Shown: positions 39,584-49,610, counted from the stretch's first letter. The stretch is DNA of 64,000 nucleotides from Photobacterium phosphoreum (GCF_002954725.1 NZ_MSCQ01000002.1:1263358-1327357); one strand, 5' to 3'. Notes: generated by a model from the letters alone, not told the origin. Numbers and translations are program-made.

Positions 39584-41365
39584 ATGAACAATCACTTCTT
39601 TTCGGACTACTTTGCCAAGCTCCAAGATATGAACCAGTTATGGTTAAAGGAGTTAGACTCCGGCAAGGCAGCCATGAATACCCCAGTAACTAAAGCACTT
39701 AATGAAATGAGCTTGGAAGATACCACTCAATTTTTAGAGAAAGCGGCCGCGCAGCCTGGTGCTTTAGCTAAAGTCCATATGGATTGGTGGGAAAATCAAC
39801 TTAAGATTTGGCAGAATGTCGCTGTTGGTAAGACAACCGCAGAAAATGCCATCATTAAGCCAGCAAAAGATGATAAACGTTTTAGTGATCCTGCATGGGA
39901 AAATGAAGCTTTTTATAATTATATTAAGCAATCATATTTGTTATTCAGTGACACAATGCGTGAAACAATTGATTCAATTGAAGGTGTAGACGATAAAGCA
40001 AAAGAGCGTTTAGGCTTCTTTTCTCGTCAAGCCATCAATGCGTTATCTCCAACAAATTTTGTAACAACCAACCCAGAATTAGCTAAATTAACTGTTGAAA
40101 CTAACGGTGAAAATTTAATTAAAGGAATGGAACTGTTACAAGAAGACATGAAAAGCAGTGCTGACGTGTTAAAAATTCGAATGACCAACGATGGTGCATT
40201 TGAATTAGGTGCTAACATTGCTTGCACTGAAGGTAATGTGGTTTTTAAAAATGAGCTATTTGAGCTTATTCAATACAAACCACTGACTGAAACCGTTAAT
40301 AAAACACCGCTTTTGGTTGTGCCGCCTTTTATCAATAAATATTATATCCTTGATTTGCGTGAGCATAACTCAATGGTACGTTGGCTTGTTGAACAAGGCC
40401 ATACGGTATTTATGATGTCGTGGCGTAACCCTGATGAATCAATGAAAGATGTTGATTTTGAACATTATGTTTTAGATGGTGTGATCAAAGCGGTTGATGC
40501 TGTTGAAGATATCACGAAACAGAAGCAGATTAATGCGGTCGGTTATTGTATTGGTGGTACGCTATTAGCAACAACGCTAGCGTATTATGCTGTTAAACGT
40601 AAACGTAATCGTATTAAATCAGCAACATTCTTTACCACATTATTAGACTTCTCTCAGCCTGGTGAAATTGGTGCTTATATCAATGATCCTATTATTTCGG
40701 CAATTGAAGCTCAAAATGATGCGAATGGGTATATGGATGGACGTTCACTTAGCGTGACTTTTAGTTTATTACGTGAAAATAGTTTGTACTGGAACTATTA
40801 CGTTAATAACTATCTGAAAGGCAATAGCCCAATTGATTTTGATTTGCTTTATTGGAATGGTGATAGCACTAACGTGGCGTCTAAATGCCACAGTACATTG
40901 TTACGTCAATTCTATTTAGAAAACAAATTAGTTGCAAATAAAGGCTATAAAGTCGGTGGTGTGTACATTGATTTAAGCAAGATTAAAGTGCCAACATACT
41001 TTATTTCTACGCAAGAAGATCATATTGCTTTATGGCAAGGTACTTATCGTGGCGCTAAGCAGTTAGGCGGTAAATCAACGTTTGTTCTTGGTGAGTCTGG
41101 CCATATTGCGGGGATTGTAAACCATCCGCAAAAGAACAAATACGGTTTCTGGGTTAACGATAGTAACGAAGAAAATGCTGAAGTTTGGTTTGCTGGCGCT
41201 AAACGTCAGGAAGGTTCTTGGTGGACACATTGGAATGTATGGCTAACTGAATTTAGTCCTGCAGAACAAGTGCAATCCTATGAAATTGGAAGTGAAGCCT
41301 ATGCACCGTTATCGGTTGCGCCAGGTGATTATGTAAAACAAACGTTACCTATTTCTGAATCTTAA
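39584..41365 (+). CDS. phaC: Class I polyhydroxyalkanoate synthase
   Basis: PhaC polymerises (R)-3-hydroxyacyl-CoA into PHA at the granule surface. The 593-aa length is normal for class I. The lipase-like box is GYCIGGT with catalytic Cys322; the catalytic Asp and His are in the C-terminal part (STQEDHIALWQGTY and GESGHIAGIVNHP). The N-terminal 200 residues form the helical domain of class I enzymes (PAWENEAFYNYIKQSYLL). It is the last gene of the PHA operon and is followed by a strong terminator. Confidence 0.95.
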   Translation: MNNHFFSDYFAKLQDMNQLWLKELDSGKAAMNTPVTKALNEMSLEDTTQFLEKAAAQPGALAKVHMDWWENQLKIWQNVAVGKTTAENAIIKPAKDDKRFSDPAWENEAFYNYIKQSYLLFSDTMRETIDSIEGVDDKAKERLGFFSRQAINALSPTNFVTTNPELAKLTVETNGENLIKGMELLQEDMKSSADVLKIRMTNDGAFELGANIACTEGNVVFKNELFELIQYKPLTETVNKTPLLVVPPFINKYYILDLREHNSMVRWLVEQGHTVFMMSWRNPDESMKDVDFEHYVLDGVIKAVDAVEDITKQKQINAVGYCIGGTLLATTLAYYAVKRKRNRIKSATFFTTLLDFSQPGEIGAYINDPIISAIEAQNDANGYMDGRSLSVTFSLLRENSLYWNYYVNNYLKGNSPIDFDLLYWNGDSTNVASKCHSTLLRQFYLENKLVANKGYKVGGVYIDLSKIKVPTYFISTQEDHIALWQGTYRGAKQLGGKSTFVLGESGHIAGIVNHPQKNKYGFWVNDSNEENAEVWFAGAKRQEGSWWTHWNVWLTEFSPAEQVQSYEIGSEAYAPLSVAPGDYVKQTLPISES

Positions 41366-41381
41366 TTGTAAACGCTTTTCT

Positions 41382-41409
41382 AAGCCCAGATTATTCTGGG
41401 CTTTTTTTT
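41382..41409 (+). terminator. Terminator of the PHA operon
   Basis: AAGCCCAGA / TCTGGGCTT with a 4-nt loop is followed by T residues, 17 bp after the phaC stop. Confidence 0.95.
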
Positions 41410-41556
41410 AACGTTAATTTCTTAACATCATGATACTAATATTTTTTTTACTTTTTTTGTTCAGATCTGATTTTTTGTTTCTAAGTTATGCGGTATTTTG
41501 AGTTTTATTGGCTATATTTTTCAGATAGGTATAACTAGAAAATAATCGGAGTAAAA

Positions 41557-41961
41557 ATGACAAAGCTCGTTAGTATTGAAGGAATCGGTGAAACTTACGC
41601 AGCAAAGCTAGCTGCTATTGAAGTTACCACAATCGAACAATTATTAGAACTTGGTTCAAAACCGAGTGGGCGTAAAATGCTGGCTGAAAAAACAGAAATT
41701 AGCAGTAAACTTATCTTAAAGTGGCTGAATCGTGCAGATTTAGCACGAATTAAAGGGGTTAGTACCCAATATGCTGATTTATTAGAGTCTGCAGGTGTTG
41801 ATACGGTACCAGAGCTAGCGCAACGTAATGCTGAAAATTTGCAGACTAAAATGGTTGAAGTCAATGAAGCGAAAGCATTAGTACGCCATTTGCCACCACT
41901 TTCAGCTGTGGAAGATTGGATCTCACAAGCAAAACTATTACCACGTGCAATTGATTATTAA
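41557..41961 (+). CDS. DUF4332 helix-hairpin-helix protein
   Basis: This 134-aa cytoplasmic protein has two helix-hairpin-helix-like units: SIEGIGETYAAKLAAIEVTTIEQLLELG at the start and ARIKGVSTQYADLLESAGVDTVPELAQR in the middle, the pattern of DUF4332. GGAG lies about 7 nt before the ATG. HhH motifs commonly bind DNA non-specifically, but the role of this family is unknown. It is separated from the PHA operon by a terminator, and a DUF1496 gene follows 42 bp downstream. Confidence 0.82.
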   Translation: MTKLVSIEGIGETYAAKLAAIEVTTIEQLLELGSKPSGRKMLAEKTEISSKLILKWLNRADLARIKGVSTQYADLLESAGVDTVPELAQRNAENLQTKMVEVNEAKALVRHLPPLSAVEDWISQAKLLPRAIDY

Positions 41962-42003
41962 GCTTAGCATAAGGCTGTAAATGGTAGTGAATAAGGACGG
42001 AAT

Positions 42004-42285
42004 ATGCATTTTTTAAAGCATGGATGGCTTGTTATTATCGGGGTTATGGGTTTTGTTGCGATCAGTAATGCCAAACAATACAGCACTGATACTCTACCTA
42101 TTATTCAATCTGCTGCTCAATTACAGTTGGACTTATTACCGCAACGCCATTGTTTATATGCGGGAAAAGCGTATTCATTAGGGGCAATTATCCGTACAGA
42201 TAATATTGTATTGGAATGTCGTTCAGCGCAAGATATTGAGCTCAATGGTCCTTTAAAGTGGGTTATACGTGAGCAATCACCATAA
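42004..42285 (+). CDS. DUF1496 family periplasmic protein
   Basis: The 93-aa protein has a signal peptide (about 1-23, GVMGFVAISNAKQ) and the DUF1496 core RHCLYAGKAYSLGAIIRTDNIVLECRS, with two conserved cysteines that could form a disulfide. GGACGG is close to the ATG. It may be cotranscribed with the DUF4332 gene 42 bp upstream. The function of the family is not known. Confidence 0.8.
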   Translation: MHFLKHGWLVIIGVMGFVAISNAKQYSTDTLPIIQSAAQLQLDLLPQRHCLYAGKAYSLGAIIRTDNIVLECRSAQDIELNGPLKWVIREQSP

Positions 42286-42402
42286 CTTTTAATATTTCAA
42301 ATTAACAATAAAGCCAGCTTCAGATTTACCCTATAAAAATCAGATAAAGCTGTTTACTGGCTTCATTAATTATCAAAATAGTAACTTATACTTATTGATA
42401 AA

Positions 42403-42702
42403 TTATTTCGCTAGAGAGCGGCTTTTTAGTTCAAAAATTAACTTTTCAGCGCTACATTCAAATTGAATACGTGCTGTTAATTCTGTACTTGTTTCATCAA
42501 CAGGCGTTGTTTCTACTTTAAAGCTCGCATTCACTTGTTTTGCTAACGCTAGGTAGTTTGCAAGTTCTAGTTCTAATGCTGTTTTACCTTTTGCGAAAAT
42601 TTGAACATCAGCGATATCATCATTTTCTTTGATCATAAAGCCCATTTCAGCTGAAACACCACAAGCATCGCAAGGTTGGTATTCTTGGTTTTCTGTTGTC
42701 AT
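42403..42702 (-). CDS. YfcZ/YiiS family (DUF406) small protein
   Basis: The 99-aa protein begins with a CDACG knuckle and has EMGFMIKENDDIADVQIF, then an Ala/Leu-rich helix and a beta strand pair, matching the DUF406 family (E. coli YfcZ and YiiS). It is soluble with no signal. AGGAAG lies about 7 nt before the ATG. The family is widespread in gammaproteobacteria, with unknown function. It appears to be a single gene. Confidence 0.85.
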   Translation of the reverse strand: MTTENQEYQPCDACGVSAEMGFMIKENDDIADVQIFAKGKTALELELANYLALAKQVNASFKVETTPVDETSTELTARIQFECSAEKLIFELKSRSLAK

Positions 42703-42828
42703 AACTTTACTTCCTATTAGTTAGTTTTAGCATTTTAAAGCGATGTGAGTCAGATCGCCATTGATTAATATGAAAAGTCAGTTTTTAGCTATTAAAGTGC
42801 TAAGTTACAATAACTGGTGGTTATTTAT

Positions 42829-44754
42829 TCAACAATTACTGTGGTATAAGCGGCAAATATGGTCGAAAGTTTGTTGAAAAGGATAGGCTTCTAATACGCC
42901 AAATCCTTCAATTTGTTTTGCTTTGAGTTTGCTATTTAGCGGCGTGCTCATGCCATGCAGAAAACGGGTAATTGCAGCCATTGAAGGGGCGCTACTATTA
43001 CGTTGAATAAATCCATCACTCCATGTTGTCATTTGTTGATCAGTAATTTCTGGCAGTGTCGGTAACGCAGGTAAAGTAATGGTTTTACCGCGGCAGACCG
43101 AGCAGTGACCACATTGTTTTGGTGCATGATGATCAGCAAAATAGCTGGCTAATTTGTGGCTTAGACACGTTTTACTTTCAAAAAAAGCAATCATATTTTC
43201 AATACGGTGAATCTCACTATGCTCTTTTTGTTGAAATAATTGATACAATGCTTCTGTTTCAGTTTCAATATCAAATTGATTCTGATTAATACGGTAAACA
43301 TCGGTCATTTGTTTACTTTCAAGGGTGATCCAGCCTTGTTCGTTCAAATAATCAATGGCTGCGACAACCCGTTTTCTATCGACTTGGTAGCCTTGCCACA
43401 ATGCGTCCATATCTAAGGTATGCCAAACCCGAGCTTTGGGTGAGCAGGCAAAAATTGTTTCAATAAATTGGCGGCGTTCACCTTGGAAACGTTGGGCAAT
43501 ATCATGCTGTGAAATATTCATTTTGTAGCGATAATCCGCAAAATAGGTGAACATCGGTTCAATAATGTGGCGAATTTCAAGATAGACTAATAATGTTTTA
43601 AGCGGCAATAAGCGAATGTTACTGTCTTTCGATAAGCGTCCACTCATTATTTCCCATTGCTGATCTTGGGCCTGTATTTCACGTAAAACATAAGCAATAG
43701 CACTGCGATCTGGAGTGTCACCAAAGACAAAGTTTTCTAATACATTCAGTCCGGACTTATTCGCGATAACAGTACATTGTGAAATTTCACCATCGCGTCC
43801 TGCGCGACCAATTTCTTGGCTGTAATTCTCAATTGATTTGGGTAAATCAAAATGAATTACTTGGCGAATATTGGATTTATCGATTCCCATGCCAAAAGCG
43901 ATGGTAGCCACGATACAATTGATGTCGCCATTCATAAATTGTTGTTGAATGCTATGACGGCGCTCTGCGTCCATACCTGCATGATAGGCTTGTGCTGGAA
44001 AATGACTGCGGCTTAATGCTGCTGCAACTTGCTCTGCTGTGTGTTGTAAGGTGACATAAACAATAGAGGGTTCATTACTTCGTTGTGAGAGCTGGTGCGT
44101 AAGGGTATCTATTTTTTCATCTTCGTCAGCGGCTAATACGGTTAAATCAAGGTTATTACGGTAAAAGCCAGTCACAATTATATTATCTTTATCGATGGCA
44201 AATTTATCCTGCATATCTTGAATAACTGCTGGAGTTGCTGTCGCGGTAAGCAATAGAACTTGAGGGATATTCAATGCTTGCTGGTAATGAGGCAGTTTCA
44301 GATAGTCGGGACGGAAGTTGTGACCCCATTCTGAAATACAGTGTGCTTCATCAACCACTAATAATGAAATGGGAATTTGACCAATAAAATGGCGAAAACG
44401 TTCATTTTTTAGACGTTCAACCGATATCATTAGGACTTTGATTTCACCTTGACGGATCTGCTGCATCACTTGTTGTGTTTGTTGCCATGTTTGGCTGGAA
44501 TCAATCGAGGCCGCTGGAATATTTTTGGTGGCTAAAAAGTCGAGTTGATCTTTCATTAATGCTAATAGCGGTGAAATGACCAAAGTAAGATGGGGTAATT
44601 CAATCGCGGGTAATTGATAACATAATGATTTCCCTGATCCTGTCGGAAATATTGCAGCCGTAGAATGGCCATTGAGGACACGGGTAATGACTTCTTCTTG
44701 TCCGAGGCGTAAAGAATCAAAGCCAAAATATTTTTTAAGTGTTTGATGATACAT
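42829..44754 (-). CDS. RecQ-family ATP-dependent DNA helicase
   Basis: A 3'-5' DNA helicase for repair or replication restart. The 641-aa protein has the Q-like motif 0 FGFDSLRLGQEEVI, Walker A PTGSGKS at 37-43, DEAH box VVDEAHCISEWGHNFRPDY, LLTATAT, motif V/VI TIAFGMGIDKSNIRQVIHFDLPKSIENYSQEIGRAGRDG, and a RecQ-C zinc-binding part with four cysteines (KTCLSHKL, CGHCSVC). The C-terminus is not an obvious HRDC domain, so this is likely a RecQ paralogue rather than the canonical recQ. It is transcribed alone. Confidence 0.9.
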   Translation of the reverse strand: MYHQTLKKYFGFDSLRLGQEEVITRVLNGHSTAAIFPTGSGKSLCYQLPAIELPHLTLVISPLLALMKDQLDFLATKNIPAASIDSSQTWQQTQQVMQQIRQGEIKVLMISVERLKNERFRHFIGQIPISLLVVDEAHCISEWGHNFRPDYLKLPHYQQALNIPQVLLLTATATPAVIQDMQDKFAIDKDNIIVTGFYRNNLDLTVLAADEDEKIDTLTHQLSQRSNEPSIVYVTLQHTAEQVAAALSRSHFPAQAYHAGMDAERRHSIQQQFMNGDINCIVATIAFGMGIDKSNIRQVIHFDLPKSIENYSQEIGRAGRDGEISQCTVIANKSGLNVLENFVFGDTPDRSAIAYVLREIQAQDQQWEIMSGRLSKDSNIRLLPLKTLLVYLEIRHIIEPMFTYFADYRYKMNISQHDIAQRFQGERRQFIETIFACSPKARVWHTLDMDALWQGYQVDRKRVVAAIDYLNEQGWITLESKQMTDVYRINQNQFDIETETEALYQLFQQKEHSEIHRIENMIAFFESKTCLSHKLASYFADHHAPKQCGHCSVCRGKTITLPALPTLPEITDQQMTTWSDGFIQRNSSAPSMAAITRFLHGMSTPLNSKLKAKQIEGFGVLEAYPFQQTFDHICRLYHSNC

Positions 44755-44902
44755 GTATTAATACCCGCTAATCATTGATTGGTCGCTATCATACCGTATT
44801 GATTTACGGAAAGGTAAAAAGCAGGGCTAAAGTTAAGTTATTTCTGGCGAGGTTATTCTCATTTTAAATGAAGTAGATGTATTGTTGCATTAAAAATTGT
44901 TG

Positions 44903-44933
44903 AGTATGTAAGGGCTTATTGTCCTTACATACT
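44903..44933 (-). terminator. Terminator of the amidohydrolase gene
   Basis: AGTATGTAAGG / CCTTACATACT (11 bp, 9-nt loop) lies about 35 bp after the stop; on the minus strand a T-rich stretch follows 9 nt later. Confidence 0.7.
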
Positions 44934-44965
44934 GTATTTTGATTATTAAGAGAGGGGGAGATATA

Positions 44966-46402
44966 TTATTTCATGAGACTGGGTGATGTTATGGCTTTCT
45001 TTGCCAACTCTTTAGCAAATTCACTGATATCCGCTTCAATAGCACGAATATGGCGAGTGACATCGGTAGTATCTATTTGTGTCATTTGACGTTGTTCCAT
45101 CACAATATTGCCATTAACTATCGTTGTGCTGACATTGCTTGGATTTGCTTGATAAACCAAAGTGGCATAAGGGTTGTAATTGGGCATCATGTTAGCTGAT
45201 TGGGTTTCAACAATAATAACATCGGCTTTTTTACCCACTTCAAGTGAACCTATTTTATCATCCATATGCAGTGCGCGAGCACCACCAATGGTGGCTAATT
45301 CAATTACCTGTTCTGGGATCATGATAGTACGATCGTTATGCTTTAAACGCTGCATATTAGCGGCATAACTTAGTGTGCGCCATAGATCGACTTGATTGGA
45401 ACTCATCGGACCATCGGTGCCTAAACCCATTGGTAACTGTTGTTGATACATCTCCCATGCAGGTGCAATACCCGTTGCGCCTTTTGCGTTTGCCATTGGA
45501 TTATAAGCAACACCCGCCCCTGACTGTTTAATTAAATCAATGTCAGCTTGGTCAATATGAATAGCATGAGCAAGTACCATCCGTTGATCTAAAACACCAA
45601 TGTCTTTAAGCCAAGCGACAGGGCTGAGTTTTTTAGGGTTGTCACTAATGCGTGCTGCTTCGTTGCCAAATTCGCCAACATGAATTAAAACGGGAACATT
45701 GAGCTTTTTTGAGAGCATATTGATTTGTTGGAGTTTTTCTTTTGAGACCGTATAAGCGGCATGAGGCGCAAAAGCAGGGGTAATTAACGGGTCATTTTTA
45801 TAATCGTTAATAAATTTCTGACCATACTCAAGACCGCCATACGGTTGTTTTGCATCAACGACTGGGAATTTTATGACGGTTTCACCTAAAATGGCACGCA
45901 AACCGACTTCTTTGGTCGCTTTGGCCATTTCATCGACATGATAATACATGTCTGCAAAAGTAGTGACACCGCTTTGTGCTAAATCAATTGCGCCAAGGCG
46001 AGTCGCTTGATAAATCAGTTCACGGCTGAGCTTTTCGCTTTCAAGGGGAAAGAAGTAAGCAAATAAACGGTTTTCGATGCCTTCTTCACCTAAACCTCGA
46101 AAAGCAATCATCGGCAAATGGTTATGGGTATTTATCATACCAGGCATCACAATCCCATTTTGGGCATCAATAATGCGTGCTGCTTGGTATTGAGCTAATA
46201 ACGATTGATCACCAACTGCAACAATGGTGTCGTTATTGATAACGACCACCCCATTATTAATCAGCTGTTTTTTGTTATCCATGGTTATAACTTGCCCATT
46301 TTTAATGATTAAACTTGCTTGGGGAAGGGATGGTTTTGTTACTAACGAACTGCAGCCTGAAATAAGCAATAGGGTTGTTATTAAACTGATTTTGATACGC
46401 AT
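44966..46402 (-). CDS. Lipoprotein amidohydrolase (MtaD/TRZ-ATZ deaminase-like)
   Basis: The N-terminus is a lipoprotein signal with lipobox LISGC (Cys17) followed by Ser-Ser, so outer-membrane sorting is expected. The rest is a metal-dependent amidohydrolase: GMINTHNHLP (metal His-x-His), an APHAAYTVSKE motif, LIHVGEFGNEAARIS, LAHAIHIDQADIDLI and LGTDGPMSSNQVDLW (metal Asp). These match the 5'-methylthioadenosine/S-adenosylhomocysteine deaminase and chlorohydrolase group, which is usually cytoplasmic. A lipid-anchored form would act on a substrate in the periplasm or outside. Substrate specificity cannot be read from sequence. It is a single gene with its own terminator. Confidence 0.87.
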   Translation of the reverse strand: MRIKISLITTLLLISGCSSLVTKPSLPQASLIIKNGQVITMDNKKQLINNGVVVINNDTIVAVGDQSLLAQYQAARIIDAQNGIVMPGMINTHNHLPMIAFRGLGEEGIENRLFAYFFPLESEKLSRELIYQATRLGAIDLAQSGVTTFADMYYHVDEMAKATKEVGLRAILGETVIKFPVVDAKQPYGGLEYGQKFINDYKNDPLITPAFAPHAAYTVSKEKLQQINMLSKKLNVPVLIHVGEFGNEAARISDNPKKLSPVAWLKDIGVLDQRMVLAHAIHIDQADIDLIKQSGAGVAYNPMANAKGATGIAPAWEMYQQQLPMGLGTDGPMSSNQVDLWRTLSYAANMQRLKHNDRTIMIPEQVIELATIGGARALHMDDKIGSLEVGKKADVIIVETQSANMMPNYNPYATLVYQANPSNVSTTIVNGNIVMEQRQMTQIDTTDVTRHIRAIEADISEFAKELAKKAITSPSLMK

Positions 46403-46502
46403 TGATAGCCAATAATAAAAAGAAAGATAATTGGCGGGATTATAGATGCAAAGTAATGTAACTAAACAATCCTTTGCTTAAGTTACCATGATTTTTGTGA
46501 GC

Positions 46503-47219
46503 TTAATCTAGTTGTTCATTATTATTAATAATAATCGACAGTGGAGTTTTAAATAATTGTGCTGGTATTAATGATAACCAACCATTGCCTCGAGCATATT
46601 CAATTAATCCGGCACGACTTGAAATACCATAGCAAGCAAATCGAATGACTAAATTTGCTATTTGTTTTTCTACAGCCTTAGGTGTTCGGTGAATAAGCTG
46701 AGCTATTTGTTTAGTTTGTCGGCCTCGTAATAACCAAAATAAAACAATTTCTTGTGCTGGCGTTAATTTTGGTTCTAATGGTCGAGTTGTGCTAAATGAT
46801 AAATTTGATTTGTTAGCCGCAAGAACCTCTGCAAAAGAGGCCATATTTATCCAATCTTTTACTTTGCTTGCTGTAAATTGAATCCCCCAAGGTTCACCAT
46901 TAATAATAATGGGTTGTTTAATAAACGTATATGCATCCATACCATAAGAGTAATTATGTACATCTATGGTTACTATCGTTTTATTTTGAGCTAATGCTAA
47001 TTTATCTTGCTCAACAAAAACGTCAGAAAATGCAGCAGTGTCACATGGTAAGTCGTTATCTTTTAATCCTTTTATATCTGGCGGGGCATTAACAAGATCT
47101 CTATAAGCATCATTGGCATATTCGAAAATACCTTCTTTCGATTTTAAGCCTGCAGGGTAGGGAGATAACGACAGCATGTGAATTAATACTGATAAGTATG
47201 TTGATTGATTAATATTCAC
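46503..47219 (-). CDS. LuxR-type regulator with PAS-like sensor domain
   Basis: The 238-aa protein has a PAS-like N-terminal half (GIFEYANDAYRDLVNAPPDIKGLKDNDLP; PIIINGEPWGIQFTASKV) and a C-terminal LuxR helix-turn-helix (about 150-215; LTPAQEIVLFWLLRGRQTKQIAQLIHRTPKAVEKQI). The autoinducer-binding signature of LuxR/LasR is absent, so the signal is unlikely to be an acyl-homoserine lactone. It lies upstream of pldA in the same direction but 285 bp away. The target is unknown. Confidence 0.82.
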   Translation of the reverse strand: MNINQSTYLSVLIHMLSLSPYPAGLKSKEGIFEYANDAYRDLVNAPPDIKGLKDNDLPCDTAAFSDVFVEQDKLALAQNKTIVTIDVHNYSYGMDAYTFIKQPIIINGEPWGIQFTASKVKDWINMASFAEVLAANKSNLSFSTTRPLEPKLTPAQEIVLFWLLRGRQTKQIAQLIHRTPKAVEKQIANLVIRFACYGISSRAGLIEYARGNGWLSLIPAQLFKTPLSIIINNNEQLD

Positions 47220-47504
47220 AGGATCATTTTATCAAAAATTCATTTTAGTAATAATAGTTATAATTGGGGTAAATCCCCGATTATGCTAGTATATTTAAAA
47301 CATATAATATTCTATGAGTAAAGAAATAATTATTTAAAGAAGACATAAAATATTTTATTTTAAATTAGTAATATTCTAGAAGTAGCATAGTGATGTTTAT
47401 TTGTATTTTGAAAGTACAAAAAATATTATTTTCATCTCTAGTTTTTATGAACTCTGTTTATATGCATCTAATTCTAGAGATAAAAAATAATATTAATTGT
47501 TTAA

Positions 47505-48383
47505 TTAAAATGAAAAACCAATACCGCCAGCATTATCATAATGATTATAGTCTGAAATAGAAATACCATAGCCGCTTTCAAATATTAGGTATCCACGTAG
47601 ACGCTTATAAATAGGGAAATTTAACGTCACTTTTTCATAGCCGCGCGAGAAGCCACTTTCTAGTGCATTTCGTACTGTAAAAGTGATCATCGTTTTGCCA
47701 TCAATATTCCAATTCATACTGATACGACCATAGCCAAGGTAGCTATTGATGTCCTTGTTATAGTCTTTAGCGCCAAAATCAAGTCGTGCCCAAGGTTTAA
47801 TGCTTAATGTTAAGGCGTCCTTTTTGAACGTCATATCAATAAAAGCCCGATTCCAGCTGCGTTCTTGTTCTCCACCTCGGCCATTAGACTCATGAACTAA
47901 GCCTAGTGTACTACTCACATAGTGAAAACCATTGGTATAGGTTGTTTTAGTCGGGAATGTCCAAAAAACAGAAGGTTCGTATTCGGTATCTCTAAAGAAA
48001 GCGGATGATGCATAGGCTTGCCAGTTTGAGCGCTGTGTGTAGGCAAAATACAATTGGTCATTGTCATATAAAATACCGGAAAATAAGCGGTATTTTAAAC
48101 TGATTTGAAAATTGACATTATAGTTACTTAATTTACCATCTTCAGGTATAACTGATTGATATTCTTTGTAGTTCGGTGATTGAGTATAATAGAAAGGTAG
48201 AACAAAGTTATCTTTATATTGCTCTAAAAGTAACGCATTATTACTGTCGTAGTTTAGAGAATTATTAATTGACGTTGAAAGAGGTTCATCAGCATAGGCA
48301 TGAGCAGCATAGCCACTCGTTACGATAAATAAACCCGTTAAAAGTATGTTTTGGTTAAACTGTTTTGGTCTGATATTGTTCAT
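47505..48383 (-). CDS. pldA: Outer-membrane phospholipase A (OMPLA)
   Basis: PldA is a 12-stranded outer-membrane barrel that hydrolyses phospholipids misplaced in the outer leaflet. The 292-aa protein has a signal peptide (about 1-31, AHAYADEP) and the catalytic residues His164, Ser166 and Asn178 in LVHESNGRGGEQERSWNR, with the same spacing as E. coli His142/Ser144/Asn156. The barrel ends in Phe (GGIGFSF), the usual outer-membrane signature. The ribosome site is weak. It is a single gene. Confidence 0.93.
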   Translation of the reverse strand: MNNIRPKQFNQNILLTGLFIVTSGYAAHAYADEPLSTSINNSLNYDSNNALLLEQYKDNFVLPFYYTQSPNYKEYQSVIPEDGKLSNYNVNFQISLKYRLFSGILYDNDQLYFAYTQRSNWQAYASSAFFRDTEYEPSVFWTFPTKTTYTNGFHYVSSTLGLVHESNGRGGEQERSWNRAFIDMTFKKDALTLSIKPWARLDFGAKDYNKDINSYLGYGRISMNWNIDGKTMITFTVRNALESGFSRGYEKVTLNFPIYKRLRGYLIFESGYGISISDYNHYDNAGGIGFSF

Positions 48384-48511
48384 TATTTTCTATCATTATT
48401 ATTTTTGGCTATTGTTATCATAAGAGCTAAACTAGGCTTTTGTCTATCGATACAAATGCAAACAATGATTTTTCGTTATTTATCTCTAAATTATTAAAAT
48501 AGGTAAAATAA

Positions 48512-48539
48512 ACGCCTTAATAATATGAGATTAAGGCGT
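48512..48539 (-). terminator. Terminator of the old-yellow-enzyme gene
   Basis: ACGCCTTAAT / ATTAAGGCGT with an 8-nt loop, 12 bp after the stop; TTTATTTTAC follows on the minus strand. Confidence 0.75.
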
Positions 48540-48550
48540 AAAATAATAGA

Positions 48551-49594
48551 TTAAATCAATTGTGCAAGCATCGTATCGTCATACGGAGTAAGCGGTTGAC
48601 CTGCTTGTACTTTTTTGACGTAATCTGGATTGGCGATGAGTGGACGACCAATCGCAAGTAAATCAAATTTCCCTGCGGCAATGGCATCACTGCCTGATTG
48701 TGGGCTATAGCAGCCAACACCAATTAAAGTACGTTGATAATGGGTACGCATATAATGCGATACACTACCATTAAGATAGTCAAAATTCATGGTGTCATCA
48801 AAAATTCCCACATGTAGATACGCTAAGCAACGTTTTTCAACTTCAGGCAGTAAGTAATCAAACACTGCACGATCACGAGCATCACCTTCGAGATTGAAGT
48901 AACCTCCTGGTGATAAACGTAAGCCAGTGCGATCACGACCAATACGTTGGCTAATGGCATCAATAACAGCGAGTGGGAAACGTGCCATATTCTCTGGGGT
49001 TCCGCCAAATTCATCATCGCGCACATTGGTGTTGAAATGTAGAAATTGATCGAGCAAATAACCATTTGCGCCATGAATTTCGACGCCATCAAATCCGGCA
49101 TCAATCGCGTTTGCTGCTGCTTGGCTAAAATCAGCCACGAGTTGTTCAATTTCAGCTTTAGTTGCAGGCTTCGGCACTGTGTAAGTGAGTTCGCGCATTC
49201 TTGGTAAGGTACCTTCAAGCGCGATAGCGGATGGTGCTAATACATATTCACCACCAAAAAAGAACGGATGAGCGACACGACCGGTATGCCATAGCTGTGC
49301 AAAAATTTTGCCACCGTTGTTATGAACCGCATCTGTTACATTGCGCCAACCATTAATTTGCTCTGGCGTAAATAAACCTGGTGTGTGTGGATAACCTTGA
49401 CCATCAGCACGAATTAAAATGGCTTCCGAGATAATAAGTCCTGTATCAGCACGACGGGCATAATAATCGACCATCGCTTGAGTTGGGACTAAATGGTCAT
49501 CAGACATACAGCGTGTTAATGGCGCCATAATGATACGGTTTTTTAAGGTTAGCGTGTCGTTAAGTACAACAGGGTTAAATAGGTTATCGAGCAT
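48551..49594 (-). CDS. Old yellow enzyme family FMN oxidoreductase (NemA-like)
   Basis: The 347-aa TIM-barrel flavoprotein uses NAD(P)H to reduce activated alkenes, nitro compounds and maleimides. It has the family motifs LKNRIIMAPLTRCMS, GKIFAQLWHTGRVAHP, VEIHGANGYLLDQFLHFNTNVR and LLAIGRPLIANPDY. The His-x2-Asn pair (HGAN) is the substrate-anchoring site. The ATG at 49594 has AGGTG about 6 nt upstream and is preferred over a GTG three codons earlier. It is divergent from a TetR-type regulator, with palindromic operators between them, as in the nemRA arrangement. Confidence 0.9.
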   Translation of the reverse strand: MLDNLFNPVVLNDTLTLKNRIIMAPLTRCMSDDHLVPTQAMVDYYARRADTGLIISEAILIRADGQGYPHTPGLFTPEQINGWRNVTDAVHNNGGKIFAQLWHTGRVAHPFFFGGEYVLAPSAIALEGTLPRMRELTYTVPKPATKAEIEQLVADFSQAAANAIDAGFDGVEIHGANGYLLDQFLHFNTNVRDDEFGGTPENMARFPLAVIDAISQRIGRDRTGLRLSPGGYFNLEGDARDRAVFDYLLPEVEKRCLAYLHVGIFDDTMNFDYLNGSVSHYMRTHYQRTLIGVGCYSPQSGSDAIAAGKFDLLAIGRPLIANPDYVKKVQAGQPLTPYDDTMLAQLI

Positions 49595-49610
49595 GATTAT
49601 CACCTCTAAT

